Counted from the first letter of the stretch, positions 12,391-22,845 are shown. The stretch: 64,000 nucleotides of DNA from Turnera subulata (GCA_028386065.3 JAKUCV010004275.1:7173-71172), one strand, 5' to 3'. Made by a program: numbers and translations. Notes: generated from the sequence alone by a model not told the origin.

Positions 12391-14827
12391 TAACTAAACT
12401 GATAATATTAAGAATTCAATACACCGTACAATTCGATCGTGGGCATGTGTGTGTTTTCTTAAGGTTATTCGTGTGTGGTTAGAACCTACTAGTAACAAGA
12501 TTCCGGAAAGAATATCAGAAAAAACAAAGCTAAAATGGATCTCATCTGCAATGAGGTAAATATCACTTGACGAATAGAATTTAATCCTAATCTGACTTGA
12601 CTGGTACGAAAGAATTGAGATTTTAAAATTTAAAATATGAAAGGATATATATGGTACGTACATTAAAAATTTTTTAATCTCAACCCCAAAATGCTTATCC
12701 CCTAAAACAACTATGTAAGGAAAATTATCACTAGGCCATCAAGACCAGCGCTTCTTTGCTACGTAGTTTTCAATTGAAAGACACCATTAACCCTGCATAC
12801 TCCTATATATAACCCTGTTTTGTAGTAGTATTGTTTTATTATGCTAGATCCTTAAACAATTCGTTTCTTCCATCTATCTCTTTTCTTCTCTTTTTTTTTT
12901 TTTCCGTGAAGACTAAGCACGCGGTCAATAAAGCACCTTTTTTGGAGATTAAACGAAACCGCAATTCTCGCTCCACTAGGGGTCAATCAAACTGAGAGAT
13001 GTGAGTCAAACCTCCACGCCATCGCATAAAAAACAATAGGAGGATTGACATTTTAATATTCTTAATAAATATAGTAATCTTTTTGTCTTGTACTTGGTTG
13101 GACAAACTTCAAATAATTTACTAATAACTAATACATTTTTGGGGTTGGAATTTTAAATTTAACACTACACTTTAATTGAAAGGAATTTGAAGTTGTACTT
13201 TATGTACGGACTAATTTTGACAACACAAAGCAAAAGCATGTGTGTGATGGCACGTCACCAAAGTCTCCAATGACCTCGCAATTGGTGTGACTGGCATTGC
13301 TATCCCTACTACGCCTAGTCAATTGCCTATGATTTGTTTTATTTGGCCTCTCCGGTGGATGACTTTAATTTAGCACCATATATATAATTTCTTCCTTTCT
13401 TCTTCCTTTTATTCTTCCTTCGGGAGGATTGATTATTATATACTCAAGTCTAAAAGTCGTTGGTGACTTGGTGCTCTGCAAAAATGTTCCTGATAAGAAA
13501 GAATTTTCCTTTGGGATGTTCAGGAATTAATTCTTATAAAGACATAAAATAATATTAAGTGGAACATGAAAACTGTTTAACGAGGAGCAGTCACTTGATA
13601 AACCTGAATGCATCGGATTCGATGGGTGACTGGAGTACTGAAGTAGATCACACATGCTTAAGACACAAAGTAACAATAAGCACAATATCAATTTATCATC
13701 TTTTTTATTTACCGAACGTAGTTTATTTTTTTTTTAGTAAAGATCATAATCAATTTTTTTTGGTTTGGAGTTACGGTGATTTATTAATATTGACCTTAAG
13801 ATTTATTGTCACTGCCCATCTTAATAACTTAAAATTGAGTTGAGGACTGCAACTTGTGGTGGAATTTAGCAGTGTTGAATTTGGCAAGAAGTGAACGTAC
13901 TCCTAAGGCACCGCACGATTCCGTGCACCACACATGTGGTCAACTTACGTACAATTGGAAGCATTTTAATTTGTAGGGCACAGTCTTGAGTCTTGACCTA
14001 TACAAACACTCACACACACTAATAAATGTGTATCCGATGAATTTTCTGCCCCAACCACGGCTGGTGGGGTTCTTTGATCTTTCCTTCCTTCCTAATATCA
14101 ATTTTGAGTTTCAGTAATACTCTTCTTCAATTTGATTTTTAAATTCTCTATATAGATTAGGCCACAAGACTAGACTAATCAATAATAATCATCAATACCC
14201 TCACCCACCCACAAAAATTCAGATTGTAAAACCGTCACGCCATTGTATTATGGACTAGTACTCTTTTTTTTCCTTTTTGTCCCTTCTTTTTCACGTTAAG
14301 TCGGCCAGTACTCTCTCTTAGCAGGGAAGGTTGCTACTAACTAAAGCCAAGTAAAGGTCAAATAAACAAACTACGTGGTGAGGAAAAAAGAGGATGCCCC
14401 TTCTTCTCCCATGATAAAGTTGATATGAAGGGAAGTCTAACGATTCTGATAAGGTTAGTTATTTTCACAAGAAATCCGTAAATGACAATAAGGCCAGTTT
14501 AGGCCCACACCGGTGCGTGATTGGGTGTGGAAGAGTCAGTACCTACACATGAAAAAAACACTAATTAGGAACCCTGGAAGAGTCTTGTCGAATTGCACAG
14601 CTCCACTAATTAAAACAGCCCATTTAGCTAAAATGTAGCACAACAAAACAAGGAGAGAGAGAAAAAACTAAGAGAGAGAACGTGTGACTTGAAATCCGTG
14701 CCAGTGCAAAAGAAAAGAAATTTCCGGCCTCTCAACTGCCGGAAGATGTAATTCACAGGTCCTCAAACGCTATCTTTTCTTCACCGATCCTTACACTACA
14801 TCTTGATCTGAAGCCAGTATACGAGAT

Positions 14828-16786
14828 ATGAGAGAGAGAGCACGAGAACGCTCGCGGTCTGGGGATAGGGGCCCAATCACGACTGTCGGGCGCGACCGTC
14901 GCAGGTCCCCCTCACCGGCAAGGTTGGGTCCTGTCCTCTCCTTAGGGGCAGCTGATACCACCACCGACGAGGGTGAGGACCAGCGGGACACTAAAAAGGT
15001 CCGATTGAAGGGGGCCGTTGAGTCAAGTTTGCAGGTCCAAGATGAGGACATGCCTTTGGCCGACTCCATCGAGGGTGCTCCCACCGGTGTTGCTGAAGAA
15101 CATCAAAAAGAGAAAGCCGCCACGCCGAAGGGTAAACCGAGCTATCGTGATAAGCTCTTCGCCGGGCAAGGGGAGGATGTGAGCAACGACCCATGGGCAG
15201 ATTATGGGGAGGCAGAGTATGAAGAGGGTGACCTTTTAGTAGTGGAGAAAGATGGGGTTGCTTGCCTTGAACTATCTGACCCTTTCAAGGCACGGCTTAA
15301 TAAGCAGTGGGAGACAACGGTAGTGGTGAAACTACTGGGAAGAGCAATTGGATTCAAAGCCCTCCAGTCAAAAATCCAATCTCTATGGAACCCAACGGGA
15401 CCTTTCAAAATCATAGACTTGGAAAACAATTTCTATCTAGTCCGATTTTGGGAGTCCCGCGACTACTTACATGCTCTTATTGGAGGACCGTGGGTAATTT
15501 ACAAGCATGTGCTTAGCGTACAACCATGGACACCAGCCTTCAGAGCTTCAACGGAGAAGATTGACTCAATCGTTGCCTGGATTCGGTTCCCGGACTTCCC
15601 CACTAACAGGTACCACTCTCGTATCTTCACTCAATTGGGGAACATGGTTGGACGAACAGTCAAACTTGATGGCAATACCTCTAGTCCCAGCAGAGCGAAG
15701 TTTGCCAAAATTGCCGTTTGTCTTGATTTGACCAAGCCACTAAAGGGCATGGTCTGTCTTGAAGGGGAGATGATTAAGGTGTGTTACGAGGGGCTGCCTG
15801 ACATCTGTTATGTATGTGGGAAGGTAGGGCACAGTGTCTTAGCATGCCCCGAGCTACCGAAAGAAAATCCAACCATAGCAAACTCCTGCTCGGAGAACTC
15901 GGAGGGAAGCGAAGCACCACTGTGCCGGAATGTTACTGGAACCTCAGAGCAGACCAGGGGGAAGAGGGTTGCGGATAGGGGAGAATGGATGAACATCCCC
16001 AAGAGATCTTCACGTCCACCTAAACGGCACTTGAATGGCTCCCCGGTTCAGCCACACCGGGCGGCGGTAACACATAACAACCCTAATCGTTTCCAAGTGT
16101 TGGAACAGGAGGAAGAGGACATTACTGGGCCATTGCCTCCACCAACCCCTAAGGTAAGTACTGCAAACCACACTCCATCTATGCCCAAACTAAATTCACC
16201 AAAAAAGACCCAACTACAAGCCCGCAAAAGTACCCAACCTCAGAAAGCCCAACAACACACGCCCTCTATGGAACCTAAAAGAAACCCCCTTCAGAATATC
16301 ACAAATGATCAACCCAGCTCCTCTTCAAAGGCCCACACTGGACTAGCTAACTCAACACCAAGTCATAAACCGAATGAAACCACCAATTTGAACCAGAAAA
16401 CCAAAACTCTCCCCAAACCAAAGTCTACCCAGTCTCACTCCACCGTCGTGCTCACTGAATCACAACACTCTGAGGTGGTTCAGCCGAACACATCCAATAA
16501 CATCCCACCGACCTCCCTACCACCATCTCCTATGCCACCCTCCCTTCGTTCCATAGACCCTTCCACCTCCATTGCAACCAATAAACCACCAGACCCTAAC
16601 CCCCAAGCTGATGCGGCAAGGGGTGCAACAATACTGGGCAATTCAACCTTGGCCCAGGCTGCTATTGGTGGCGTAGGGGCGACTACGAAATCTTCAGAAG
16701 GTCCACATTCACTCCTTGAGGTGGCAGTGCATATGGATACAGATGTTGTGCAAGCACAGGGCCTAGGGGGTCCACAGTCTCAATGA
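14828..16786 (+). CDS. LINE ORF1 protein (DUF4283, CCHC zinc knuckle)
   Basis: This 652-residue ORF is the nucleic-acid-binding ORF1 of the LINE. The N-terminus is rich in Arg and Ser (MRERARERSRSGDRG). Residues of about 130-290 match the DUF4283 domain common in plant LINE ORF1 proteins, including IVAWIRFPDFP. A single zinc knuckle follows near residue 326, CYVCGKVGHSVLAC, with the CX2CX4HX4C spacing intact. The remainder is a long Pro/Ser/Thr/Gln-rich tail. The start follows an in-frame TGA at about 14801, so the ATG at 14828 is the first available. Such proteins are thought to bind the element's RNA and form the ribonucleoprotein with ORF2. Its stop codon lies in the same frame as ORF2, two codons ahead of the ORF2 ATG. 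Confidence 0.92.
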   Translation: MRERARERSRSGDRGPITTVGRDRRRSPSPARLGPVLSLGAADTTTDEGEDQRDTKKVRLKGAVESSLQVQDEDMPLADSIEGAPTGVAEEHQKEKAATPKGKPSYRDKLFAGQGEDVSNDPWADYGEAEYEEGDLLVVEKDGVACLELSDPFKARLNKQWETTVVVKLLGRAIGFKALQSKIQSLWNPTGPFKIIDLENNFYLVRFWESRDYLHALIGGPWVIYKHVLSVQPWTPAFRASTEKIDSIVAWIRFPDFPTNRYHSRIFTQLGNMVGRTVKLDGNTSSPSRAKFAKIAVCLDLTKPLKGMVCLEGEMIKVCYEGLPDICYVCGKVGHSVLACPELPKENPTIANSCSENSEGSEAPLCRNVTGTSEQTRGKRVADRGEWMNIPKRSSRPPKRHLNGSPVQPHRAAVTHNNPNRFQVLEQEEEDITGPLPPPTPKVSTANHTPSMPKLNSPKKTQLQARKSTQPQKAQQHTPSMEPKRNPLQNITNDQPSSSSKAHTGLANSTPSHKPNETTNLNQKTKTLPKPKSTQSHSTVVLTESQHSEVVQPNTSNNIPPTSLPPSPMPPSLRSIDPSTSIATNKPPDPNPQADAARGATILGNSTLAQAAIGGVGATTKSSEGPHSLLEVAVHMDTDVVQAQGLGGPQSQ

Positions 16787-16792
16787 GCAGCT

Positions 16793-19700
16793 ATGCTGCA
16801 CCAATCCTTTCATCTATTTATGTTAAATATTTTGATATGGAACTGCCAGGGTGCTGGCAAGAAACAATTTTCACGATGTGTGTTAGATATTTGTAAGGAA
16901 CACAAACCAGACGTGGTTGTTATAACGGAACCCAGAGTCAGTGGACACCGAGCACAGAGGACCATACGAAGACTTGGCTTTAGCAACTCCCACAGAGTTG
17001 AAGCAAGGGGGTTTGCAGGAGGCATCTGGCTTCTTTGGCATGCTGAACAAGTGTCGATCCAGATATTGCATAATCACACCCAATTTATCCATTCTAGGAT
17101 TGTTGGGCCACAGGGGGGCTTCCTTTTCACGGGTGTCTACGGAAGCCCACAAGAAAAGTGGAGAAAATTTTTATGGCAGAACATTGATGCACTAGCAACA
17201 ACCATAACGGAGCCATGGCTTCTGGGTGGAGATTTCAACGCGATATTAGCTGGTAGTGAGAGGAAAAATGGGCTGGGACATCACGGACTAGCTAATAGAG
17301 CCTTTCAGCAGTGTGTGGACAATGCTAATTTGTTGGACCTGGGTTTTTCTGGGAATAAATATACGTGGAAGAAGGGTCAGTTACAGGCCAGACTAGACCG
17401 GTTTTTGTGTAATGGGGCTTGGCGGGTCAGATTTGCCGAGGCTACAGTAAAACATCTTACTCGAGCAGGTTCGGACCACTGTCCCACTTTGTTGAAAAAT
17501 AATCCCTCACCCTGCCCTGCCAATAGGCCATTCCGATTTCAAGCCGCTTGGCTCACCCATCCGGAATTTGCTGCACTCGTCCAAGAGACATGGCGCTTTG
17601 AAGAAGATATTGGCATGGTTACAGAGGAGTTTAAACTGAAAGCACAGGAGTGGAACAGAAAAGTATTTGGGAACATACATGGCAGGAAGAAACGACTACT
17701 AGCGAGACTTGCCGGAATTCAAAAATTTTTGGAAGAGAGACATTCGGCATATTTGGCCACATTGGAAGTGGAGTTGCGCATGGAACTTGATAAAGTACTA
17801 ATCCAGGAAGAAATACTTTGGTCCCAAAAGGCAAGATGCAAATGGGTTCAAGAGGGAGACAGGAACACAGCCTATTTTCATGCCACTACGATTGCAAGGA
17901 GGCGGAAAAATAGAATTGCAGCTTTATTAGATGAGAACAATAAATGGATTACGGAAGAGGGGCAGCTTCAAGATATTGCAGTACAATACTACCAGAATCT
18001 TTTTCGAGATGAAGGCACCCCAAGTACTATCTTCCAATGTCCACAACAATTCCCCACGCTGGAACCTAGTAGGCTACAAAAGTTAGCCAGCCCCTTCCTT
18101 GATCAAGAAATTAAAGACAGCATCATGCAGATGGGACCGCTCAAAGCCCCAGGACCTGACGGTCTACATGCTGTCTTTTTCCAAACTCAATGGGAGCATG
18201 TGGGCCCGAGCATCATTTCTTTTGTGAGAAACATTTTTGAACAAGGTAAATGGGATGACAATTTCAACGGCACTTTAATTGTTTTGCTACCGAAGGTGGA
18301 GAGGCCGGAAAGAATCACGCAATTTCGCCCCATCGGATTATGCAATGTATTATACAAGATGGTAACAAAACTGATCGTGAACCGCATAAAACCACTGTTA
18401 AAGGAGCTAGTCAGCCCAACACAATCAAGTTTTGTCCCCGGAAGGCACATTACGGATAATTCGATTGTGGTTCAAGAGGTGATCTACACTATGCGGAGAA
18501 AGAGTGGAGTTTCTGGTATTATGTCTATCAAGATAGACCTAGAAAAAGCTTATGATAGACTAAAATGGAGCTTCATCCGGGAGACACTTGAAGGAATTGG
18601 CATCCCTGCCCTAATAGTGGAAATAATTATGAAGTGCATCACTACATCTTCCCTTCAGATTTGTTGGAATGGAACCACCACCGAAACCTTCCGGCCTTCC
18701 CGAGGGATCAGGCAGGGTGACCCAATCTCTCCGTATATATTTGTTCTTTGTATGGAGCGATTGAGTCAACTTATCAACCTTGCGGTGCAAAGGAGGGAGT
18801 GGAGACCAATAACAGTAAGCAGAGGGGGTCCTAAACTTTCACATGTCTTTTTTGCCGACGACCTTCTTCTTTTTGCAGAGGCTTCCATGGAACAAGTGAA
18901 GGTTATTAATGCATGTCTCTCAATTTTCTGCACATTCTCGGGACAAAAAATTAGCAAAGAAAAATCACGAATTTGCTTCTCAAATAACTTCTCTCGCATT
19001 AAAGCTCGAAGGATCAGTTCAGCTTTTGGCTTCACCCTTACAAAGGATCTGGGCAAACATCTTGGTATCCCCCTCCTTCACTCCCGAGGGACCAAAACTA
19101 CCTTTGGGTATATTCTTGATAGAACCCAATCCAAGTTAAGTGCATGGAAAGCACACCAGTTGTCACTCGCAGGAAGGATTACACTTACCAAGTCTGTGCT
19201 CTCTGCGTTGCCACTCTATACAATGCAATCCATCATGCTTCCAAGGTCAATCTGTGATGCGCTGGACCGAATAAGTCGACATTTTATTTGGGGCTCTAAC
19301 CAGGAGCACAGAAAACCTCACCTTGTTGGATGGGACAAAATCTGCGAACCACGGGATAGGGGGGGCCTCGGCTTAAGGAAAATGCGATCAAGTAATGATG
19401 CACTCTTGATGAAGCTTGCCTGGAATTTGATCACCAACACTGACGCACTGTGGGTTCGAGTTTTTAGAGCAAAATATTTTAGGGTGAATGAGACTGCTCC
19501 TGCAACTCTAAAACGAAGACCTGGCTCGGGACTGTGGAACGCTATATACAGATTATGGCCAGGGTTTATAACCAACATAGTTTGGCAAAGCGAAAATGAG
19601 GAAGCGCTAAGATGGATACCGGATTCAAAAGGCCAATTCACAGTTGCATCAGCCTATAACTCTATTGAGCAATCAACTTGGGGGCCAGAGGACAGGAAAT

Positions 19701-20680
19701 GGAAGCAAATATGGGAATGGGAAGGACCTGCTCGGGTTAACACTTTTCTATGGCTGCTTCTCCACGACAAATTGCTCACAAATTCCCAACGATGTCGCAG
19801 ACACATGTCAAGCTCAGATCTATGTCCTAAGTGCATGCTAAAACCGGAAACAGCTCTACATACACTAAGGGACTGCAGCTATATTCGAGACTTGTGGCTG
19901 TCTTTAAGCAACCAAAATTTGCCGCCAAAATTTTTTGCCCTGAATTTATGTGATTGGTTGATGTTGAACTTTAGACAGGTGCATACAATTCGAGATTGGC
20001 CACTTTTATTTGGAGTGGCGTGTTGGAAAATCTGGCTGTGGAGAAACCAGTATGTTTTTGAAGGGGAGATTGGTCACATCCATTATCCTGCTAAGGTGAT
20101 CCATGAAATAGCAGGCAGTTTTCGTGCAGCCCTTGAGGCGCCAGGCGGAGGCTGGAAAAAATGGAGACCCATTGATTACTTACTGCAAAAATGGACCCTG
20201 CCCATGTGTGGTTATTGGAAAATAAATGTGGCTTGCCAATGTTTGATCCCCGGGCAGGCGGCTGGTCTGGGGGGTATCTGCAGGAATTGGCATGGCGAGT
20301 GGATCTCAGGATACATGGATAAGGTGCAGGGGATCTCTGTGTCCAAAGCAGAATTAATGGCGATTTGGCAAGGATGTCAATTGGCCGTGAGATTGGAAGC
20401 CCATTTAGTAGTATTGGAAACCGATGCTATGGCGGCTGTGCAGTGGATTAATGATGATGTAATTTGGGAGGGTGAGTTCCAAGAGTTGGCAGAAGACATA
20501 AGATCCTTGCTGCAGACACATAAGAACTGGATGCTCTCCTTTGTAAACACCAGCGCCAACAAAGCAGCTAACTTTTTAGCTAACGTGGCACATGCTTCCT
20601 GTAATGAGCTAGTCATTCTCCCTTCTCCTCCAGATGATATAGCTGACTTGTTAGTGGAGGACAAACTTCTCATGGGCTAG
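16793..20680 (+). CDS. LINE ORF2: endonuclease, reverse transcriptase, RNase H-like
   Basis: This ORF of 1295 residues is the enzyme of the LINE. An APE-type endonuclease comes first: WNCQGAG near residue 17, the catalytic glutamate in VITEP, GDFNAIL and GSDHCP. The reverse transcriptase carries MSIKIDLEKAYDRL, RGIRQGDPISPY and the active site FFADDLLLF near residue 687. A zf-RVT region contains CPKC followed by His and Cys ligands near residues 1020-1040. The C-terminal RNase H-like domain keeps AEL and ETD but reads INVACQC where family members have a catalytic Asp (Ala 1147), and NKAANFLAN where they have the last Asp (Asn 1260). The endonuclease and reverse transcriptase look functional; the RNase H probably is not. 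Translation may actually begin at the internal ATG at 16820 (MLNILIWNC), the usual LINE ORF2 start. Confidence 0.94.
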   Translation: MLHQSFHLFMLNILIWNCQGAGKKQFSRCVLDICKEHKPDVVVITEPRVSGHRAQRTIRRLGFSNSHRVEARGFAGGIWLLWHAEQVSIQILHNHTQFIHSRIVGPQGGFLFTGVYGSPQEKWRKFLWQNIDALATTITEPWLLGGDFNAILAGSERKNGLGHHGLANRAFQQCVDNANLLDLGFSGNKYTWKKGQLQARLDRFLCNGAWRVRFAEATVKHLTRAGSDHCPTLLKNNPSPCPANRPFRFQAAWLTHPEFAALVQETWRFEEDIGMVTEEFKLKAQEWNRKVFGNIHGRKKRLLARLAGIQKFLEERHSAYLATLEVELRMELDKVLIQEEILWSQKARCKWVQEGDRNTAYFHATTIARRRKNRIAALLDENNKWITEEGQLQDIAVQYYQNLFRDEGTPSTIFQCPQQFPTLEPSRLQKLASPFLDQEIKDSIMQMGPLKAPGPDGLHAVFFQTQWEHVGPSIISFVRNIFEQGKWDDNFNGTLIVLLPKVERPERITQFRPIGLCNVLYKMVTKLIVNRIKPLLKELVSPTQSSFVPGRHITDNSIVVQEVIYTMRRKSGVSGIMSIKIDLEKAYDRLKWSFIRETLEGIGIPALIVEIIMKCITTSSLQICWNGTTTETFRPSRGIRQGDPISPYIFVLCMERLSQLINLAVQRREWRPITVSRGGPKLSHVFFADDLLLFAEASMEQVKVINACLSIFCTFSGQKISKEKSRICFSNNFSRIKARRISSAFGFTLTKDLGKHLGIPLLHSRGTKTTFGYILDRTQSKLSAWKAHQLSLAGRITLTKSVLSALPLYTMQSIMLPRSICDALDRISRHFIWGSNQEHRKPHLVGWDKICEPRDRGGLGLRKMRSSNDALLMKLAWNLITNTDALWVRVFRAKYFRVNETAPATLKRRPGSGLWNAIYRLWPGFITNIVWQSENEEALRWIPDSKGQFTVASAYNSIEQSTWGPEDRKWKQIWEWEGPARVNTFLWLLLHDKLLTNSQRCRRHMSSSDLCPKCMLKPETALHTLRDCSYIRDLWLSLSNQNLPPKFFALNLCDWLMLNFRQVHTIRDWPLLFGVACWKIWLWRNQYVFEGEIGHIHYPAKVIHEIAGSFRAALEAPGGGWKKWRPIDYLLQKWTLPMCGYWKINVACQCLIPGQAAGLGGICRNWHGEWISGYMDKVQGISVSKAELMAIWQGCQLAVRLEAHLVVLETDAMAAVQWINDDVIWEGEFQELAEDIRSLLQTHKNWMLSFVNTSANKAANFLANVAHASCNELVILPSPPDDIADLLVEDKLLMG

Positions 20681-20799
20681 GTTCCCATCATTTTATACTC
20701 TGTAACATATTCTGAGTTTTTATCAATATACTATAATCCCGGTTTCGACCAAAAAGAAAACAAACTAAAATAAAGAGAGATAATAAACAGTCCATTAGG

Positions 20800-20838
20800 A
20801 ATACGACCTTTTTTTTTTTTGATGAAATACGACCTTTT
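20800..20838 (-). mobile_element. Poly(T) stub with 13-bp target-site duplication just past the LINE
   Basis: AATACGACCTTTT occurs perfectly at 20800-20812 and 20826-20838. Only a few T and GATGA lie between. On the minus strand the target begins AAAA, matching an L1 endonuclease preference. It lies 40 bases downstream of the full-length LINE. Confidence 0.55.
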
Positions 20839-20882
20839 GACTCTTATGGGTTCGGGTCCCACGACCCACTTGTTTTGCTCCT

Positions 20883-20930
20883 CCCAATTCTATCTTTTTT
20901 TTTTTTTTTGTCACATCCCGATTCTATCTT
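20883..20930 (-). mobile_element. Poly(T) stub with 14-bp duplication (one mismatch)
   Basis: CCCAATTCTATCTT at 20883-20896 is repeated as CCCGATTCTATCTT at 20917-20930. The insert is a T run followed by GTCACAT, so on the minus strand ATGTGAC plus a poly(A) tail. Confidence 0.55.
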
Positions 20931-21196
20931 GCACACCATAAGATCGGATGCTTTTGTTTTTTTCTTATTTTTTTTCTTTCTTTTGGAAAAATGAGACAAG
21001 GAGGCATACCTTGAATTCTGTACCACTCAATTTTGAGTACCCATTAACATGGCCATTTTATATTCGCCCTACTCCCGTGGCAATTGGCACATGGGCCTCG
21101 TGCAATTGCATTGTAATTTTTTTTTTTTAATGGACCTAGTAGAATGTCAAAAATAAAATGTGTACTGAAAATACCTTTCCCAAAAGGAGTGGTATG

Positions 21197-21284
21197 AGTC
21201 TATGAGAAATGTCCATGGACCTAAGGAACCATAATGACACTACTAGTTCTATTTTTCTAGGAAAAAAAAGTCTATGAGAAATGT
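21197..21284 (+). mobile_element. 56-bp A-tailed insertion with perfect 16-bp duplication
   Basis: AGTCTATGAGAAATGT occurs identically at 21197-21212 and 21269-21284. The 56 bases between them begin CCATGGACC and end in TCTAGGAAAAAAA. A perfect 16-bp duplication plus a 3' A tail is the hallmark of target-primed reverse transcription. The insert body is not recognised and could come from any transcript. Confidence 0.7.
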
Positions 21285-22541
21285 GGATTCATTTTGATGG
21301 ATGTGTGGAGCGCAGTCAAGGTACTGTAGCCTGGCACGCATCGTATTAAAGGCCGAAAATGAAATTTTCTTTCTTTCTTTTCTTTTATTTTTTTGGGTTT
21401 GTAGAAAAGGCCAAATGAACAGTAGTCAAGAGAAGAGATTGTTGGATGATTTTCTGGTAGGGACTGAATTCCCAATCCTCACCCTACTTGCGGATTGGTT
21501 CGGTTGTTATCCACGCTCTCAATTATGGAGCACGAAGAAAAACGGAATTTGAATTGTCAAGTTCCTTGCATTTACCCTGAGGCAGCGGTTACTTTTTGGC
21601 CACCATTTGGAGAAAAAAAAAAAAAAGTAGTTGTATACTTGTGTCTATCACGATTTATTCCAAAATGTTGATTCGATGATTAAAGTGTTAATCTAAACCA
21701 TTAAAAACATTTCATCAAGTTAATAGTGTTTAATGCCATTGTTTAAATTTAGCAAGTTACTGGCTTTTACTAATTATATCTTTACACGACAAATTTTCCA
21801 ATATGCATCCAAGAAACAAATAGTCGGCAGAGAGATCCTAATGTTTTTTCAAGAGACAAACACGTTAGGTTTTACAGGATTGAATCTTATTTATAAATGG
21901 AATTTTTGTTAATTACAGCTGTTTCGATCTAACTCACTTTTTCTAGTTAAAGAAGAATTCAGAAGACTATTCCAGTGAAGAAAAAATCTCAAAACCATAC
22001 TCGGAAATTCGTGTACTTGCTAAACAAATTTTGGCAAAGAAATCAGAACAAAAAAAGAAAAGAGAATACAGTTAGATATTCCAATACCATATTGCAATAA
22101 ATTTCCTTCATTGATAATGAAACATAATCACAGTTGCAAAAACTCCAAGTGAATCATCAGGTTCAGATTATCATATACTACCCAAAATCAATCGCCAATC
22201 GGTAATTCAATCCCAACTCAATCATTTTAGGAATTTGGAATTTAACAAACCCACAAATCCGATTCATTTAATTCCCAAAACTTACGTAATAATATCTGAT
22301 AACGACAGAGAAAAACCAATTAATTCCCTCCCTATAGTAGCCAAACTAAGAAGGAGAATCAATAAAAAAATCACAAATAATCACCCTAAAAATCACGACA
22401 GATAATTAAGCCAAAGCCAGCCCAATTAAGAGCAAAAATGGTTTGGGTGAAAATGGAAAAAAAACTGATCTCCACGGGATGGAGCCGCTACGCTAGGCAG
22501 GGGAAGGATCATCTCGGGGCGATCGTAACTCGAGCAGCAGC

Positions 22542-22557
22542 GCACACACACACACAC
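22542..22557. repeat. AC dinucleotide microsatellite
   Basis: Eight AC units lie about 145 bases upstream of the H+-ATPase TATA box. Confidence 0.8.
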
Positions 22558-22700
22558 CATTACTACATTACTTACTTACCCACCACCACTACCACTCGTC
22601 GCCACAGTAAACCCAAAAGGGTAGCGCGTGGCAAGTCAAATTTGACAAAAGGCATAAAAGTAACAGAAGGTGGGCTCCACACCCCCAGCCCCAAGGCCCG

Positions 22701-22711
22701 TATATATAAAT
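22701..22711 (+). promoter_or_regulatory. Putative TATA box of the H+-ATPase gene
   Basis: TATATATAAAT directly follows a C-rich stretch and precedes the coding start by about 280 bases. The leader between them includes GTGA repeats (22776-22792) and a CT microsatellite (22827-22845), the latter typical of plant 5' leaders. Confidence 0.5.
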
Positions 22712-22775
22712 GGAATGCAAAGCAGCTCCTCAAGTGGCCTAATTCAAAGGAGGAGACGAGAGAGAGAATCAGCTG

Positions 22776-22845
22776 GTGAGTGAGTGAGTGAGCCCCGTTT
22801 TCCTCTCGCCGTTGCTTCATTTTCCCCTTCTCTCTCTCTCTCTCT
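22776..22845. repeat. GTGA and CT simple repeats in the H+-ATPase leader
   Basis: Four GTGA units (22776-22792) and a CT tract (22827-22845) occupy the predicted 5' untranslated region. CT-rich leaders are frequent in highly expressed plant genes. No open reading frame of note overlaps them. Confidence 0.6.

Larger units (their letters stand above)
8711..14640. other. Gene-poor intergenic region of about 6 kb
   Basis: I find no convincing exon chain, RNA gene or long coding ORF between CSN5 and the LINE. The longest open frame (9272-9748, minus) has no recognisable domain and a composition expected of AT-rich noncoding DNA. Visible contents are three tail stubs (10623-10680, 12172-12217, 12341-12390), many A and T runs, and two TATA-like sites near 12803 and 13378 with no gene attached. 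Small RNA genes cannot be ruled out by eye. Confidence 0.6.
14651..20760 (+). mobile_element. Near-complete L1-type LINE (non-LTR retrotransposon)
   Basis: A plus-strand element with a short GA-rich leader (start uncertain, about 14640-14700), two long ORFs (14828-16786 and 16793-20680), a short 3' untranslated region and an A-rich end after GGTTTCGACC near 20750. ORF1 has a DUF4283 domain and a CCHC zinc knuckle. ORF2 has an endonuclease, a reverse transcriptase, a zf-RVT zinc-binding region and a C-terminal RNase H-like domain. That set defines plant L1-clade elements with an acquired RNase H. Both ORFs are free of stops over almost 6 kb, so the copy is young or under recent selection. I could not fix a target-site duplication: the 8-mer ATTAGGAA occurs both near 14565 and just past the A-rich tail near 20795, but it could be chance. 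Confidence 0.93.
20931..22700. other. Intergenic: upstream region of the H+-ATPase gene
   Basis: No gene is seen between the LINE flank and the proton pump. The stretch is AT-rich, with one larger retro-insertion (21197-21284), several T and A runs and an AC microsatellite (22542-22557) in the proximal promoter. Confidence 0.6.

Noticed and set aside
14651..14720. Similar GA-rich words on both sides of the LINE as target-site duplication
   Set aside because: AAACTAA and GAGAGAG words occur on both sides but not as one continuous repeat. They can be explained by low complexity.
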